Shown piece by piece: positions 41,138 through 48,611 of a stretch of 50,839 bases of DNA. Under the pieces are notes generated by a model. The model saw nothing but the letters and a program-made list of their open reading frames with translations, searched no databases and was not told the DNA's origin. The DNA is taken from positions 1-50,839 of the IMG/VR virus record IMGVR_UViG_3300018063_000018, one strand, 5' to 3'. A program made the translations under genes and the position numbers. How positions within the stretch are numbered: position 1 is the stretch's first letter; every line of letters starts with the position of its first letter. The stretch comes from a virus.

Positions 41138-42060
41138 GTAGAACCTCTAACATCATTATTCCCGTAAACATAATCTCTCAAATCAGCCACAGTATACCAT
41201 TTATCATTTTCATTGGAAAATGTATCTTCATTTATTTGTTCATGTAGCTTTTCCCCAGGCCTTATTCCAATTATCTTTATGTTTTTATCTTCTTCATACG
41301 GCAATAATATTTGTTTATAGTGTGTAAAGGCTCTTGCCAAATCTATAACATTGAAACTAGGCATTGTAGGTATAAATACTTCTCCACCATTCATTTTTCT
41401 AACTGACTCAATTACAAATTTAACAGCGCTTTCAAGTGTTATCCAAAAACGTGTCATTTTTGGATCAGTAATGGTTATTGGTAACCCCTTTGAGATTTGT
41501 TCTTTAAAAACTTGTATTACACTACCATTCGAATCTGCCACGTTTCCATATCGAACGACGCTGAACTTAGGCCCGGATTCACCGTGTATATTATTTGCCG
41601 TTAAAATCATTTTCTCCATAACTAATTTAGTAGCTCCATATAAATTAATAGGGGAAACTGCTTTATCTGTTGAAAGAGCTATAACTTTAATGTAACTTCC
41701 TTTATTCCAAGCACTCAAGCAACAATCAATTAAATTTTGTGAGCCTAGTATGTTTGTTTTTATATATTCTGTTGGATTGTATTCAGCGTTTGGTACTCTT
41801 TTAAGAGCAGCTGCATGGATTATGTAGTGAGCATCTGATATTGCTAATTGTAGTCTATCTTTATCCCTTACGCACCCTATTAAATACCTCATTCTTTCAT
41901 CACTATCTAGCAATTTGTATTTTCTTTCCATTTGTTCTTGTTTTAATTCATCACGACTAAAAATGATAATTTTACCACCAAACTTGTTGTTTTTAAGCTC
42001 GTATTCTGTAAAAGCTTGCCCAAAACTTCCAGTTCCACCTGTGATTAATATATTAGTCAT
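41134..42060 (-). CDS. pseB: UDP-GlcNAc 4,6-dehydratase, PseB-like
   Basis: The 308-aa product is an SDR-fold sugar-nucleotide dehydratase: GGTGSFG at residues 8-14 binds NAD(P), IFSRDELKQ follows, and the catalytic set is Thr131-Asp132-Lys133 (STDKA) with Tyr141 and Lys145 (YGATK). The blocks LKRVPNAEYNPTEYIKTN and VVRYGNVADSNGSVIQVF and TDPKMTRFWI are typical of PseB, which dehydrates and epimerises UDP-GlcNAc as the first step to pseudaminic acid. Length fits (about 330 in bacteria). It follows the Cro-like gene by 11 bases. Confidence 0.88.
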   Translation of the reverse strand: MTNILITGGTGSFGQAFTEYELKNNKFGGKIIIFSRDELKQEQMERKYKLLDSDERMRYLIGCVRDKDRLQLAISDAHYIIHAAALKRVPNAEYNPTEYIKTNILGSQNLIDCCLSAWNKGSYIKVIALSTDKAVSPINLYGATKLVMEKMILTANNIHGESGPKFSVVRYGNVADSNGSVIQVFKEQISKGLPITITDPKMTRFWITLESAVKFVIESVRKMNGGEVFIPTMPSFNVIDLARAFTHYKQILLPYEEDKNIKIIGIRPGEKLHEQINEDTFSNENDKWYTVADLRDYVYGNNDVRGST

Positions 42061-42071
42061 TTATATTCATC

Positions 42072-42263
42072 CTAATCATCTGGGTACCAATGCTTCCTTG
42101 AAACTTCTCCCCCAGTAATCTGCTCTATGCGCCGAGCCATTTTGTAGCTCGGAGTTCTTTTTCCAGATACTATTTGGCTGATCCATTGAGGAGCGCAGGG
42201 AATTAATCTAGCTACGATGCTGCAATTTATATTATTACTTTCTATATATTTTTTTAAATTCAT
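42072..42263 (-). CDS. Cro/YdaS-like HTH regulator
   Basis: The 63-aa product starting MNLKKYIESNNINCSIVARL carries a helix-turn-helix: IVARLIPCAPQWISQIVSGK followed by RTPSYKMARRIEQITGGEVS, closely matching Cro/YdaS-like phage repressors. It is the first gene of the sugar operon, 11 bases before the PseB-like gene. A 20-bp near-perfect inverted repeat lies 18 bases upstream of its start and carries a TATAAT, so it probably binds there and controls itself and the operon. I chose the ATG start over an earlier TTG. Confidence 0.8.
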   Translation of the reverse strand: MNLKKYIESNNINCSIVARLIPCAPQWISQIVSGKRTPSYKMARRIEQITGGEVSRKHWYPDD

Positions 42264-42280
42264 CTGTATGTACAACTAAT

Positions 42281-42340
42281 TATAGTGTCCTAATTGCTCC
42301 AAGTATGACGCTCAATTCTCTGGAGCAATAGGACACTATA
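42281..42340. promoter_or_regulatory. Long inverted repeat, candidate operator/promoter of the sugar operon
   Basis: TATAGTGTCCTAATTGCTCC (42281-42300, plus one A) is the reverse complement of the arm ending ...GGACACTATA (42321-42340) apart from one extra A, with a 19-base spacer. Reading leftward, TATAAT lies at the inner edge near the Cro-like gene. A terminator is less likely because no T run follows. Confidence 0.6.
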
Positions 42341-42351
42341 TTTAACTATTT

Positions 42352-43005
42352 TCAAATATCAGAAAGAGCGTCATACCCATCATCTTTGATAACAACCTTA
42401 CGTGCTCTATCGGCTTTAATTTCCATAACTGCACGCTTAACGGTAGCGTCATTCATCCACTTAGTAGTTATGTCTTTTCTCTTTTCCGATGTAGCAAGTT
42501 CAAGCATAGCGCGAATGTCTTCCGCTTGCTTTTTCCCCCAAGGTTTAATGATTTGTCCAAGCTTGTTTTTCATGCCGAGTTCATGCTTAATTTGAGAAGA
42601 ACGAACCATGGAATTAACCCAAAGGTCATAGTCAAACTGGCGGCCAGGCTTACCTGCGCCTTCACCTCGGGTATATAGTTTTCCAGATTTGATATTATCA
42701 TAAACGCCGTGAGCAATACTTAACACATCAACCTTGCTATCCACCTTAAATTGATTAATTGCAGATGATACAAATCGCTTACGAAGTGAATCAGCAGCAA
42801 GTTGCCGCAAAGTCTTTACATCTAATGCAGAAACTGAATAATTAACGGTTTTACCAGCTTTGTTAACTACCTGTACGCTGTCAATTTCCGGGGTAATCCT
42901 CTTTTGAACTTGATTCTTTTCATCCAAAAAATTAACAACAATTGGGCCGTCGCCCTTTTTCATGCGTGTACGCTTGGCAGCGGGGCTAGTGACTGCGGCA
43001 ACCAT
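42352..43005 (-). CDS. Hypothetical protein (217 aa)
   Basis: Start ATG at 43003-43005 is chosen because AGGAGTTAATGAT precedes it and a promoter-like pair lies at 43060-43088. A longer frame to 43101 would cross the promoter. The product is basic, with GDGPIVVNFLDEKNQVQKRI, QLAADSLRKRFVSSAINQFK and DYDLWVNSMVRSSQIKHELG. No family recognised; DNA-binding is possible from charge. It precedes the operator repeat in the leftward direction. Confidence 0.65.
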   Translation of the reverse strand: MVAAVTSPAAKRTRMKKGDGPIVVNFLDEKNQVQKRITPEIDSVQVVNKAGKTVNYSVSALDVKTLRQLAADSLRKRFVSSAINQFKVDSKVDVLSIAHGVYDNIKSGKLYTRGEGAGKPGRQFDYDLWVNSMVRSSQIKHELGMKNKLGQIIKPWGKKQAEDIRAMLELATSEKRKDITTKWMNDATVKRAVMEIKADRARKVVIKDDGYDALSDI

Positions 43006-43059
43006 ATCATTAACTCCTGTTAGGTTCTGGTTTGTAGGCCTATGTGGGCTATGTGAACT

Positions 43060-43088
43060 CATATAGCTCTTACCATGCCGACTGTCAA
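43060..43088 (-). promoter_or_regulatory. Promoter for the 217-aa gene
   Basis: Reading leftward, TTGACA (43088-43083) and TATATG (43065-43060) are separated by exactly 17 bases. The ATG at 43005 lies about 55 bases further with a good ribosome-binding site. Confidence 0.65.
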
Positions 43089-43100
43089 CTAGGTAGCGCA

Positions 43101-43499
43101 TTAGGTGTAGTTTTTTTCGATCACTTCTTTGATAGGGAGGTAGGCTACGATCAGATCAATGATCTTAGCCATGTTAGCAGGTTCTTTGCCATCATCAAGC
43201 TTTATAAAATATGGTAGATGATACATTTGTAAATAATACTCTAAATGAATCTTTGCATAGTCTAATTTAGAAATAGGCCGCGCTGTTACATTTTTTTCTG
43301 AAAAAACGTCTTTCGTAATTTTTATGTTTCTATTTAAAATAAATTGGTATTTAGCCATTTCATGTGTAAGCCAATATCTACAATTATCTATTTTTTTATA
43401 ATGCCCGGCCGTAAGTATTCCATATAACTGTTCTTCCCTCGATCTTGGGGTATCATCAAAACCCAAGTCTTTTAGATAATCGTCTATGCCATCAGACAT
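43101..43499 (-). CDS. Hypothetical protein (132 aa)
   Basis: MSDGIDDYLKDLGFDDTPRS and a mixed alpha/beta remainder (HEMAKYQFILNRNIKITKDV, YYLQMYHLPYFIKLDDGKEP). No known domain. GGAG precedes its ATG. It is the leftward gene of a divergent pair whose shared upstream region has operator-like symmetry. Confidence 0.6.
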   Translation of the reverse strand: MSDGIDDYLKDLGFDDTPRSREEQLYGILTAGHYKKIDNCRYWLTHEMAKYQFILNRNIKITKDVFSEKNVTARPISKLDYAKIHLEYYLQMYHLPYFIKLDDGKEPANMAKIIDLIVAYLPIKEVIEKNYT

Positions 43500-43525
43500 T
43501 TACTGTGCTCCACATTTAATTTCGC

Positions 43526-43566
43526 TTGACAGCATACCACAGTATGCTATGCTGTGCAAGTGTCAA
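43526..43566. promoter_or_regulatory. Divergent promoter/operator region
   Basis: On the plus strand TTGACA (43526-43531) and TATGCT (43548-43553) are 16 bases apart. On the minus strand TTGACA (43566-43561) faces the other way with a weak TACTGT. AGCATAC-caca-GTATGCT (43531-43548) is a 7-bp inverted repeat overlapping the promoter elements, fitting a repressor site. Confidence 0.6.
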
Positions 43567-43581
43567 ATTTAGGAGGCATCT

Positions 43582-43884
43582 ATGCAACTTAAGTGGCAAA
43601 AATCCAAAACAGACTCGCAATCGGATATTGATGAATTTGATGATGAAATAAAACTATATAAAGATGTTATTACTAAACAAGAAAAAGAAATAAATGATTT
43701 AAAAGCTAAAATTGACCGTAAAGATCAATTTATTGAAAACCTTTTAATGAAGATTATAGAGCAAGCTAAGCCTATGGCGCGTACCCCAAGCGCAGCGGAA
43801 TTATACGTTCAGAAGAGAGACGGAGCCACGGCGCCTACTACAGCATCCGTCAAGGAACTCGGAAAGCCTAGGCTTCCAGGATAG
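43582..43884 (+). CDS. Coiled-coil hypothetical protein (100 aa)
   Basis: Strong AGGAGG ribosome-binding site 6 bases before the ATG. The first two thirds are a charged coiled coil (KDVITKQEKEINDLKAKIDR) and the last third is Ala/Pro/Thr-rich and likely disordered. No family recognised. It is read from the divergent promoter at 43526-43553, probably early in infection. Confidence 0.65.
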   Translation: MQLKWQKSKTDSQSDIDEFDDEIKLYKDVITKQEKEINDLKAKIDRKDQFIENLLMKIIEQAKPMARTPSAAELYVQKRDGATAPTTASVKELGKPRLPG

Positions 43885-43960
43885 ACTTAATTTTAGCTAT
43901 CTTATCGTTGGATCGCTACTGCGCGACGGGCGGGTGCGATCTTGCAGAGGAAAACTACAT

Positions 43961-44164
43961 ATGATCGACCGCGGCGAACTACAGACCCTGCACGACATCA
44001 TTCAGAAAGCGCGTGACGAGCTGCACCGGCTAGACGGTACGCAAACCGCCGATTACGCGCCTTTCGAGAATGCGCTGCTAGAGGATGCCACCAAGCTCAT
44101 CCATCAGGCGTACTCGGTTGCCGTCTCGTGGCAAGAGGCTACCAGGCACGCAAACCCTCTCTAG
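43961..44164 (+). CDS. GC-rich small helical protein (67 aa)
   Basis: Start ATG at 43961 chosen because AGAGG lies 10 bases upstream; a GTG at 43934 is also in frame. Product: MIDRGELQTLHDIIQKARDE, then helical to SWQEATRHANPL. The DNA is markedly GC-richer than its surroundings, suggesting recent transfer. No family recognised. It ends convergent to the helicase gene. Confidence 0.6.
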   Translation: MIDRGELQTLHDIIQKARDELHRLDGTQTADYAPFENALLEDATKLIHQAYSVAVSWQEATRHANPL

Positions 44165-44194
44165 TTATCACTCAGCCTTATTATTGATTTTCTT

Positions 44195-45661
44195 TCAGCG
44201 GGGTAGTTCATATTGATGTTCCGCTAGTTCTCTATTCAAGATTCCATACTTTTTACTGTAACCCATTAGCGCAAGTGCTGCGTCTTCTTTTCTTATTAGC
44301 GCCTCTATTATTATTTTATCCATTTTAGAGGCGTACATATCAAAATAGCCAATAGGCATTTCTCTCCCCATTTTTTCTGGTCTGCTTTCACATTGCGCCC
44401 TGTTTATGAGAGAAAAATCATTCTCATAGAAAACCATATCTATGCATGGGTTGTCATCTGGACCACAGAGAGTGTGTCCAAAACTTAGTACCTGTATCTG
44501 AGCTATCAATATACTATGGTCTCCGTCGGTAAACAATTTTTTTTGTTGGTTTAGTTCTTTGCCCATACCGCCATGCATCACAGCTACTTTGTAGCCTTTT
44601 TTAGTGAACACATTTCTCAAATTATCTATACTCAATCTAAATCTACAAACTATAATACACTTATTTGTTATTTCATTTTCTACGATATCAATGACATTAT
44701 TAATACGCGGATTAGAATGAGGTTCAACAATATTAAGCTGATTGCTGTCAGTATCCCCAATAATGCCAGAAGATATCTGTTGTAATCTGAGATACTTAGT
44801 GAGTATAATAGGCGCCGTAGCTTTTGTATCATTTTGAAGCTCCACTATTAATTCACTCTCCATTTCATTATACATTTCTTTTTGTTTTCCACTCATTTGT
44901 ACAGGTCTGAGTGGCTCATATACTTTTTCAAACCCTTGGATGTATTTATCTTCAGCTATATAACAATAGGGAGCCATTTCAGCTTTTAGCTGATCTACAT
45001 TTATATTTTTCTTTACCGTTCGTCCCTGGTAGCCGCCCATAATACAATAGGTAAATTTATGCTGATAATAATTACGATCAGTCGCCCCAATAAATTTAAG
45101 TTGTCCCCATATATCAGCATTACTATTAGCTGTAGGCTTACCAGTAAGTACACGCCTATAGCTACAAATAGAAGATAATTCATGACACGCCTTTGTCATT
45201 TTCGCAGTCGGTTCTTTGATTTTAGAACTTTCATCTGCCACTAAATAAGTCTTTAAGGTGTTTATTCTTTGCCACAGCCCATTACTCATGAAAGATTTGA
45301 CACTTTCATAATTTATTATAAACACCCCACCATTTGGGACCTTTGTTAAAAACTCACCTATTTTGTCTTTCTTTTGAGATTCATACACACATATTGGTAT
45401 GATTTCATCTACGCTTTCTATTTCATCGACCCACTGTTGCTTGATGCTGTTTGGGCATATGACTACCATCCAGTCAACTTTTCCTTGTTCCCGGAGCAAG
45501 GTGTACTCGGCGAAGGCCAAAAGGGTCTTGCCGAGCCTCTGGCGCAGGAAGTAAGCAAAGCCTGGCTTACCCCAACCCTTGGCAAGGGCGTGAGTTTGCA
45601 CCTCACGGGCAGGCCGGTCAGGGAAGGGCCAATCAGGAACCATGGATGCGTGTAACTCCAA
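44195..45661 (-). CDS. SNF2-type DNA helicase
   Basis: The 488-aa product has a P-loop QRLGKTLLAFAEYTLL near residues 41-56, motif Ia VICPNSIKQQWVDE, the DExx box VADESSKIKEPTAK, GKPTANSNADIWGQLKFI (motif III region) and the second RecA lobe with CIIVCRFRLSIDNL and SRPEKMG. This is the SNF2-like helicase common in phage replication modules, where it remodels DNA or forks. The first 60 residues are encoded in GC-rich codons unlike the rest. It overlaps the nuclease gene by 29 bases. Confidence 0.85.
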   Translation of the reverse strand: MELHASMVPDWPFPDRPAREVQTHALAKGWGKPGFAYFLRQRLGKTLLAFAEYTLLREQGKVDWMVVICPNSIKQQWVDEIESVDEIIPICVYESQKKDKIGEFLTKVPNGGVFIINYESVKSFMSNGLWQRINTLKTYLVADESSKIKEPTAKMTKACHELSSICSYRRVLTGKPTANSNADIWGQLKFIGATDRNYYQHKFTYCIMGGYQGRTVKKNINVDQLKAEMAPYCYIAEDKYIQGFEKVYEPLRPVQMSGKQKEMYNEMESELIVELQNDTKATAPIILTKYLRLQQISSGIIGDTDSNQLNIVEPHSNPRINNVIDIVENEITNKCIIVCRFRLSIDNLRNVFTKKGYKVAVMHGGMGKELNQQKKLFTDGDHSILIAQIQVLSFGHTLCGPDDNPCIDMVFYENDFSLINRAQCESRPEKMGREMPIGYFDMYASKMDKIIIEALIRKEDAALALMGYSKKYGILNRELAEHQYELPR

Positions 45662-46055
45662 TACCCAAAAATAGATATTTCACATCAAAACTTTTATTTA
45701 TGTATTCAACACGTATCCAATTTTCTGATACGTAACCACAATTATGTATTACTAAGCACGCCCAAATTTTTTTTTCTAGTTTATATCCAACTAAGTATAA
45801 AGCACTATTAAAATGTACTTTATTGCATTCATCTAATGTCATTTGCTGCAATTTAGTTGCTTTTATTTTCTTATCAAACCCAATAGGCACTTCCCCGAGC
45901 CATTTAGCCTCTAACAAAACAGGGGTGAACCTGGGCATAATAACGTATAAATCTGGTACACCACTCACCATAGGCGCAGCCAAGCTAATGCTAAAACCAC
46001 CTTGGGCTTTAACTGATTTCTTGAATGCAGTTTTAAATTCAGCTTCATTTTTCAT
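45633..46055 (-). CDS. VRR-NUC / PD-(D/E)xK nuclease
   Basis: The 140-aa product carries SGVPDLYVIMPRFTPVLLEA with KW: Asp in GVPDLY and the Glu-x-Lys of LLEAKW form the VRR-NUC active site. TKLQQMTLDECNKVHFNSAL is the typical following helix. Such phage enzymes act as structure-specific nucleases or resolvases in replication and recombination. It lies with the helicase and polymerase genes. The family usually runs 90-150 aa, so this is full length. Confidence 0.82.
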   Translation of the reverse strand: MKNEAEFKTAFKKSVKAQGGFSISLAAPMVSGVPDLYVIMPRFTPVLLEAKWLGEVPIGFDKKIKATKLQQMTLDECNKVHFNSALYLVGYKLEKKIWACLVIHNCGYVSENWIRVEYINKSFDVKYLFLGIGVTRIHGS

Positions 46056-46078
46056 ATTTCATTACTCTGCATGCGTTC

Positions 46079-46240
46079 TCATCTGTCGCGTGAGATCATA
46101 TGCAGGCACCGATAACCTGCATCGCACACCCAATGCCCAATCCGGGTGCGAAAAAACCAGTCACAGAACCGGAACCACACGCGTTTCATCTTGGCTCCTT
46201 CAGATTGCGATGCCCAATTCGCTACAGCTGACCTACTCAT
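46079..46240 (-). CDS. Small Cys/Trp-rich protein (53 aa)
   Basis: The ATG at 46240 follows GGAGCATAAAA just after the polymerase stop. An inner ATG at 46189 with AAGGAG would give 36 residues. The inner part (MKRVWFRFCDWFFRTRIGHW, then VCDAGYRCLHMI) is basic and aromatic with three Cys. Its GC content is higher than the polymerase gene. Function unknown; the call rests on two good ribosome-binding sites and gene spacing. Confidence 0.45.
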   Translation of the reverse strand: MSRSAVANWASQSEGAKMKRVWFRFCDWFFRTRIGHWVCDAGYRCLHMISRDR

Positions 46241-46242
46241 TT

Positions 46243-48051
46243 TTATGCTCCGTAACTTGCCTCAGCCCAATTGCCCCCTATATGGTGTTCCGCATAGAAA
46301 GGTACTTTCAAATTGAAAGGTGGTTTTTGTACCGCTGCAAACATCTCACCTATTGTTGGTATTAAATGTTGATAATCTTTATGTATTTCAACCAATATAG
46401 CGTCGTGTATATTAAGCACTAATTTCACTATTTCGCTGTAGTTATTTTTCTCTATCCAATTGTTAATCTCCACCATTTTCCATTTAAGAATATCTGCGCT
46501 TCCTCCTTGGATGATCCTATTGGCAGCACGGTACGCCCATCTGGGGTCTGGAAACCTAGCACGCCGTCCAAGTATTGTTTTAACATAACCCCTCTGGGTA
46601 GCAACTTCGCCAGCCTTTCGCGTAAAATTTCCAACGTTTCGGAACGTTTTATACCACCTGTTACTAATTTGTTTTGCCGCATTTTCATGTATTCCTAATT
46701 GTTTGGCTAATTTAGTTACACCCATTGTATACAACATACCAAGATTTACATTCTTAGCTATTTTTCTTTCTATTCCCATCATCTGTGCAGCTATGCTATG
46801 CATATCTATAAATGGTATTTTTCCATAGCCTTCGATAAGACATTCTTCTCCTGAATAGTGTGCGTAAAGCCTTGGCTCAGCTTGGGAGTGATCATACTCC
46901 ACAAATATAAAATCTGTTCTTGGTACGAAAATTCTGCGAAAAATCCTCCCCAATTGCTCATCTCGCTTAGGAACTTGTTGTAGATTTGGACCAGTGCTTG
47001 ATAATCGTCCTGGCTTTGCCCCACCAAATTCTCCCTTAGTTGAATTGAAATTAGTATGTATAGCAGAGTTAAATAAAAATCCTTCAAATGGCTCTATAAA
47101 GCTATTTACCAAATGATCATATTTCCTTGCGTTGAGTATCAACTTACCTTGGTCATGTGTATCTAACCAATGTTTATTAAAACTAGGTTGACCACTGGGG
47201 AACCTATCAGTAGGGGTTGTAAACTCCCAATTATCTATTTCACATAGTTCAAAATATTCTTGTAAGTCTTTACCTGATCGTACATTTATAGGAGTCAAAT
47301 CTTCTTTGAATGGTAAATAAGCATAGGCTTGTACTTGTAGTTCTTCTATTTCTTTTTTTACTTTATCAAATTCAGGTATATCTATTTGAATACCTAGCCG
47401 CTCCATTTTTTGGAGCACGTATAATATTTCGCTCTCCAAGTTTTCAACCACCTCTAGTTCTTGAGAATATATTTCCTTTTCTTGCTTTTTATATAGGTGA
47501 TAAGTGCTTAATGTATCAAATTCAGCGTATTCAACCGCTAATGGGTCATCGCCACGAAGTATATGATAACTGCCCATTGAATCTCTAGTAGGCTTGCAGC
47601 CAGTAAGATTTGCAATATGTTGATATAATTCTTTACCTTTCTTTTGCGGTATATCGTAGTTTGGGCACACATTTTCCAAGCTGTAACTGCGCCTATTTTC
47701 ATTAATGAGTGATTCACGCACCATAGTATCTTTAACTTTGTTTCCAAGTATGATATCATGGTTCTCAGAAAAATGTGCATCAAATTTAATATTGTGGCCT
47801 ATCATTTTACCCCTGTAATTATTTATTTCATTTGAAAGTGTTTTTTCAAACTGTTCTACATTAGAAATGTTAGACTCAGGACTGTGACCCAAAGCATGGC
47901 GGACAGGAATATATACAGAAGTCTCCCCATTCGATACTGAGTATCCGCAGACATGGCACTTTTTCCAGTCTAAACCATTAGTTTCTACATCGTAAGCAAA
48001 CTCTTTGGAGTTTTTTATTATGTTGAAGAAGGTTTCAACTTTTTGATTCAT
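46243..48051 (-). CDS. polA: Family A DNA polymerase with 3'-5' exonuclease
   Basis: The 602-aa product has exonuclease motifs AYDVET (Asp21, Glu23), GHNIKFDAHF and YAEFDTLSTY, then palm motif A VEYDHSQAEPRLYAHYS, motif B RKIAKNVNLGMLYTMG and motif C IHDAILVEI. The residue at the position of E. coli Phe762 in motif B is Leu, and motif C has Ala in place of the Glu of HDE. No 5' nuclease domain is present, which is typical of phage enzymes. It replicates the phage genome. The gene overlaps the upstream nucleoside deoxyribosyltransferase-like gene by 4 bases. Confidence 0.93.
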   Translation of the reverse strand: MNQKVETFFNIIKNSKEFAYDVETNGLDWKKCHVCGYSVSNGETSVYIPVRHALGHSPESNISNVEQFEKTLSNEINNYRGKMIGHNIKFDAHFSENHDIILGNKVKDTMVRESLINENRRSYSLENVCPNYDIPQKKGKELYQHIANLTGCKPTRDSMGSYHILRGDDPLAVEYAEFDTLSTYHLYKKQEKEIYSQELEVVENLESEILYVLQKMERLGIQIDIPEFDKVKKEIEELQVQAYAYLPFKEDLTPINVRSGKDLQEYFELCEIDNWEFTTPTDRFPSGQPSFNKHWLDTHDQGKLILNARKYDHLVNSFIEPFEGFLFNSAIHTNFNSTKGEFGGAKPGRLSSTGPNLQQVPKRDEQLGRIFRRIFVPRTDFIFVEYDHSQAEPRLYAHYSGEECLIEGYGKIPFIDMHSIAAQMMGIERKIAKNVNLGMLYTMGVTKLAKQLGIHENAAKQISNRWYKTFRNVGNFTRKAGEVATQRGYVKTILGRRARFPDPRWAYRAANRIIQGGSADILKWKMVEINNWIEKNNYSEIVKLVLNIHDAILVEIHKDYQHLIPTIGEMFAAVQKPPFNLKVPFYAEHHIGGNWAEASYGA

Positions 48052-48488
48052 AAACTATCTATCCACGAATAAATATCGTCTAAATTATCACTTATCTTAT
48101 CCGCCATTAAGTACATTAAATCTGGTTCAAATTTTTCTTCGTCTATATACACAGCAGTCATTTTTCCTTTTCCAATTGCGTACCCGGCTTCTAAATGTGC
48201 ACTCCTACCACATGGTAACAATAAAATACACATATTGCACCAATTTAATGCATCCATATCTAATTTATAGGCTTTAGCTATTACGTCATTTGTTTTTAGA
48301 TTTTCAATGTATTCTTTTGGTGTCCATTTTATATAATCTTCGCTTATTTGACCCCAAGAAAATCCATGTTTCCCAGGCCCAGGGTTTCTAAAATCATAGA
48401 CTTTATGCCCCATCTCTCTTAATCTAATTACAACATCTGATTGTAGCCTATTACGCCATGAAGACGCCACATAAATTCTATGTTTCAT
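48048..48488 (-). CDS. Nucleoside 2-deoxyribosyltransferase-like protein
   Basis: Start ATG at 48488 (MKHRIYVASSWRNRLQ) is used because the longer frame would run into the tRNA. The 146-aa product has GHKVYDFRNPGPGKHGFSWG and a helical core ending LLLPCGRSAHLEAGYAIGKG, the recognisable end of phage nucleoside deoxyribosyltransferase-like folds, where the Glu in LEAG is catalytic. It would exchange bases on deoxyribonucleosides or act on modified nucleotides. Part of its coding DNA is duplicated at 49221-49313. Confidence 0.72.
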   Translation of the reverse strand: MKHRIYVASSWRNRLQSDVVIRLREMGHKVYDFRNPGPGKHGFSWGQISEDYIKWTPKEYIENLKTNDVIAKAYKLDMDALNWCNMCILLLPCGRSAHLEAGYAIGKGKMTAVYIDEEKFEPDLMYLMADKISDNLDDIYSWIDSL

Positions 48489-48506
48489 TTGCACTCTCTT
48501 TTTTAG

Positions 48507-48581
48507 TGGCCCCGGTTGGATTTGAACCAACGATCAATCCGTTATGAGCGGATGGCTTTTACCAGGCTAAGCTACGGGGCT
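48507..48581 (-). tRNA. tRNA with CAT anticodon (Met or lysidine-type Ile)
   Basis: The 75-nt gene folds as a cloverleaf: acceptor AGCCCCG/CGGGGCC with a first-pair A-C mismatch, D-stem GCTT/AAGC, anticodon stem ATCCG/CGGAT with loop CTCATAA, and T-stem GTTGG/CCAAC with TTCAAAT. The CCA end is not encoded. The open first pair recalls initiator tRNAs, but the three G-C pairs of initiators are absent. It lies directly before the deoxyribosyltransferase-like gene. Confidence 0.85.
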
Positions 48582-48611
48582 GTTTTGGTGCGCTCAGCCG
48601 GTCCCCAAGAA

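Noticed and set aside
45823-46365. 180-aa plus-strand frame
   Set aside because: Antisense to the nuclease and polymerase genes; no ribosome-binding site.
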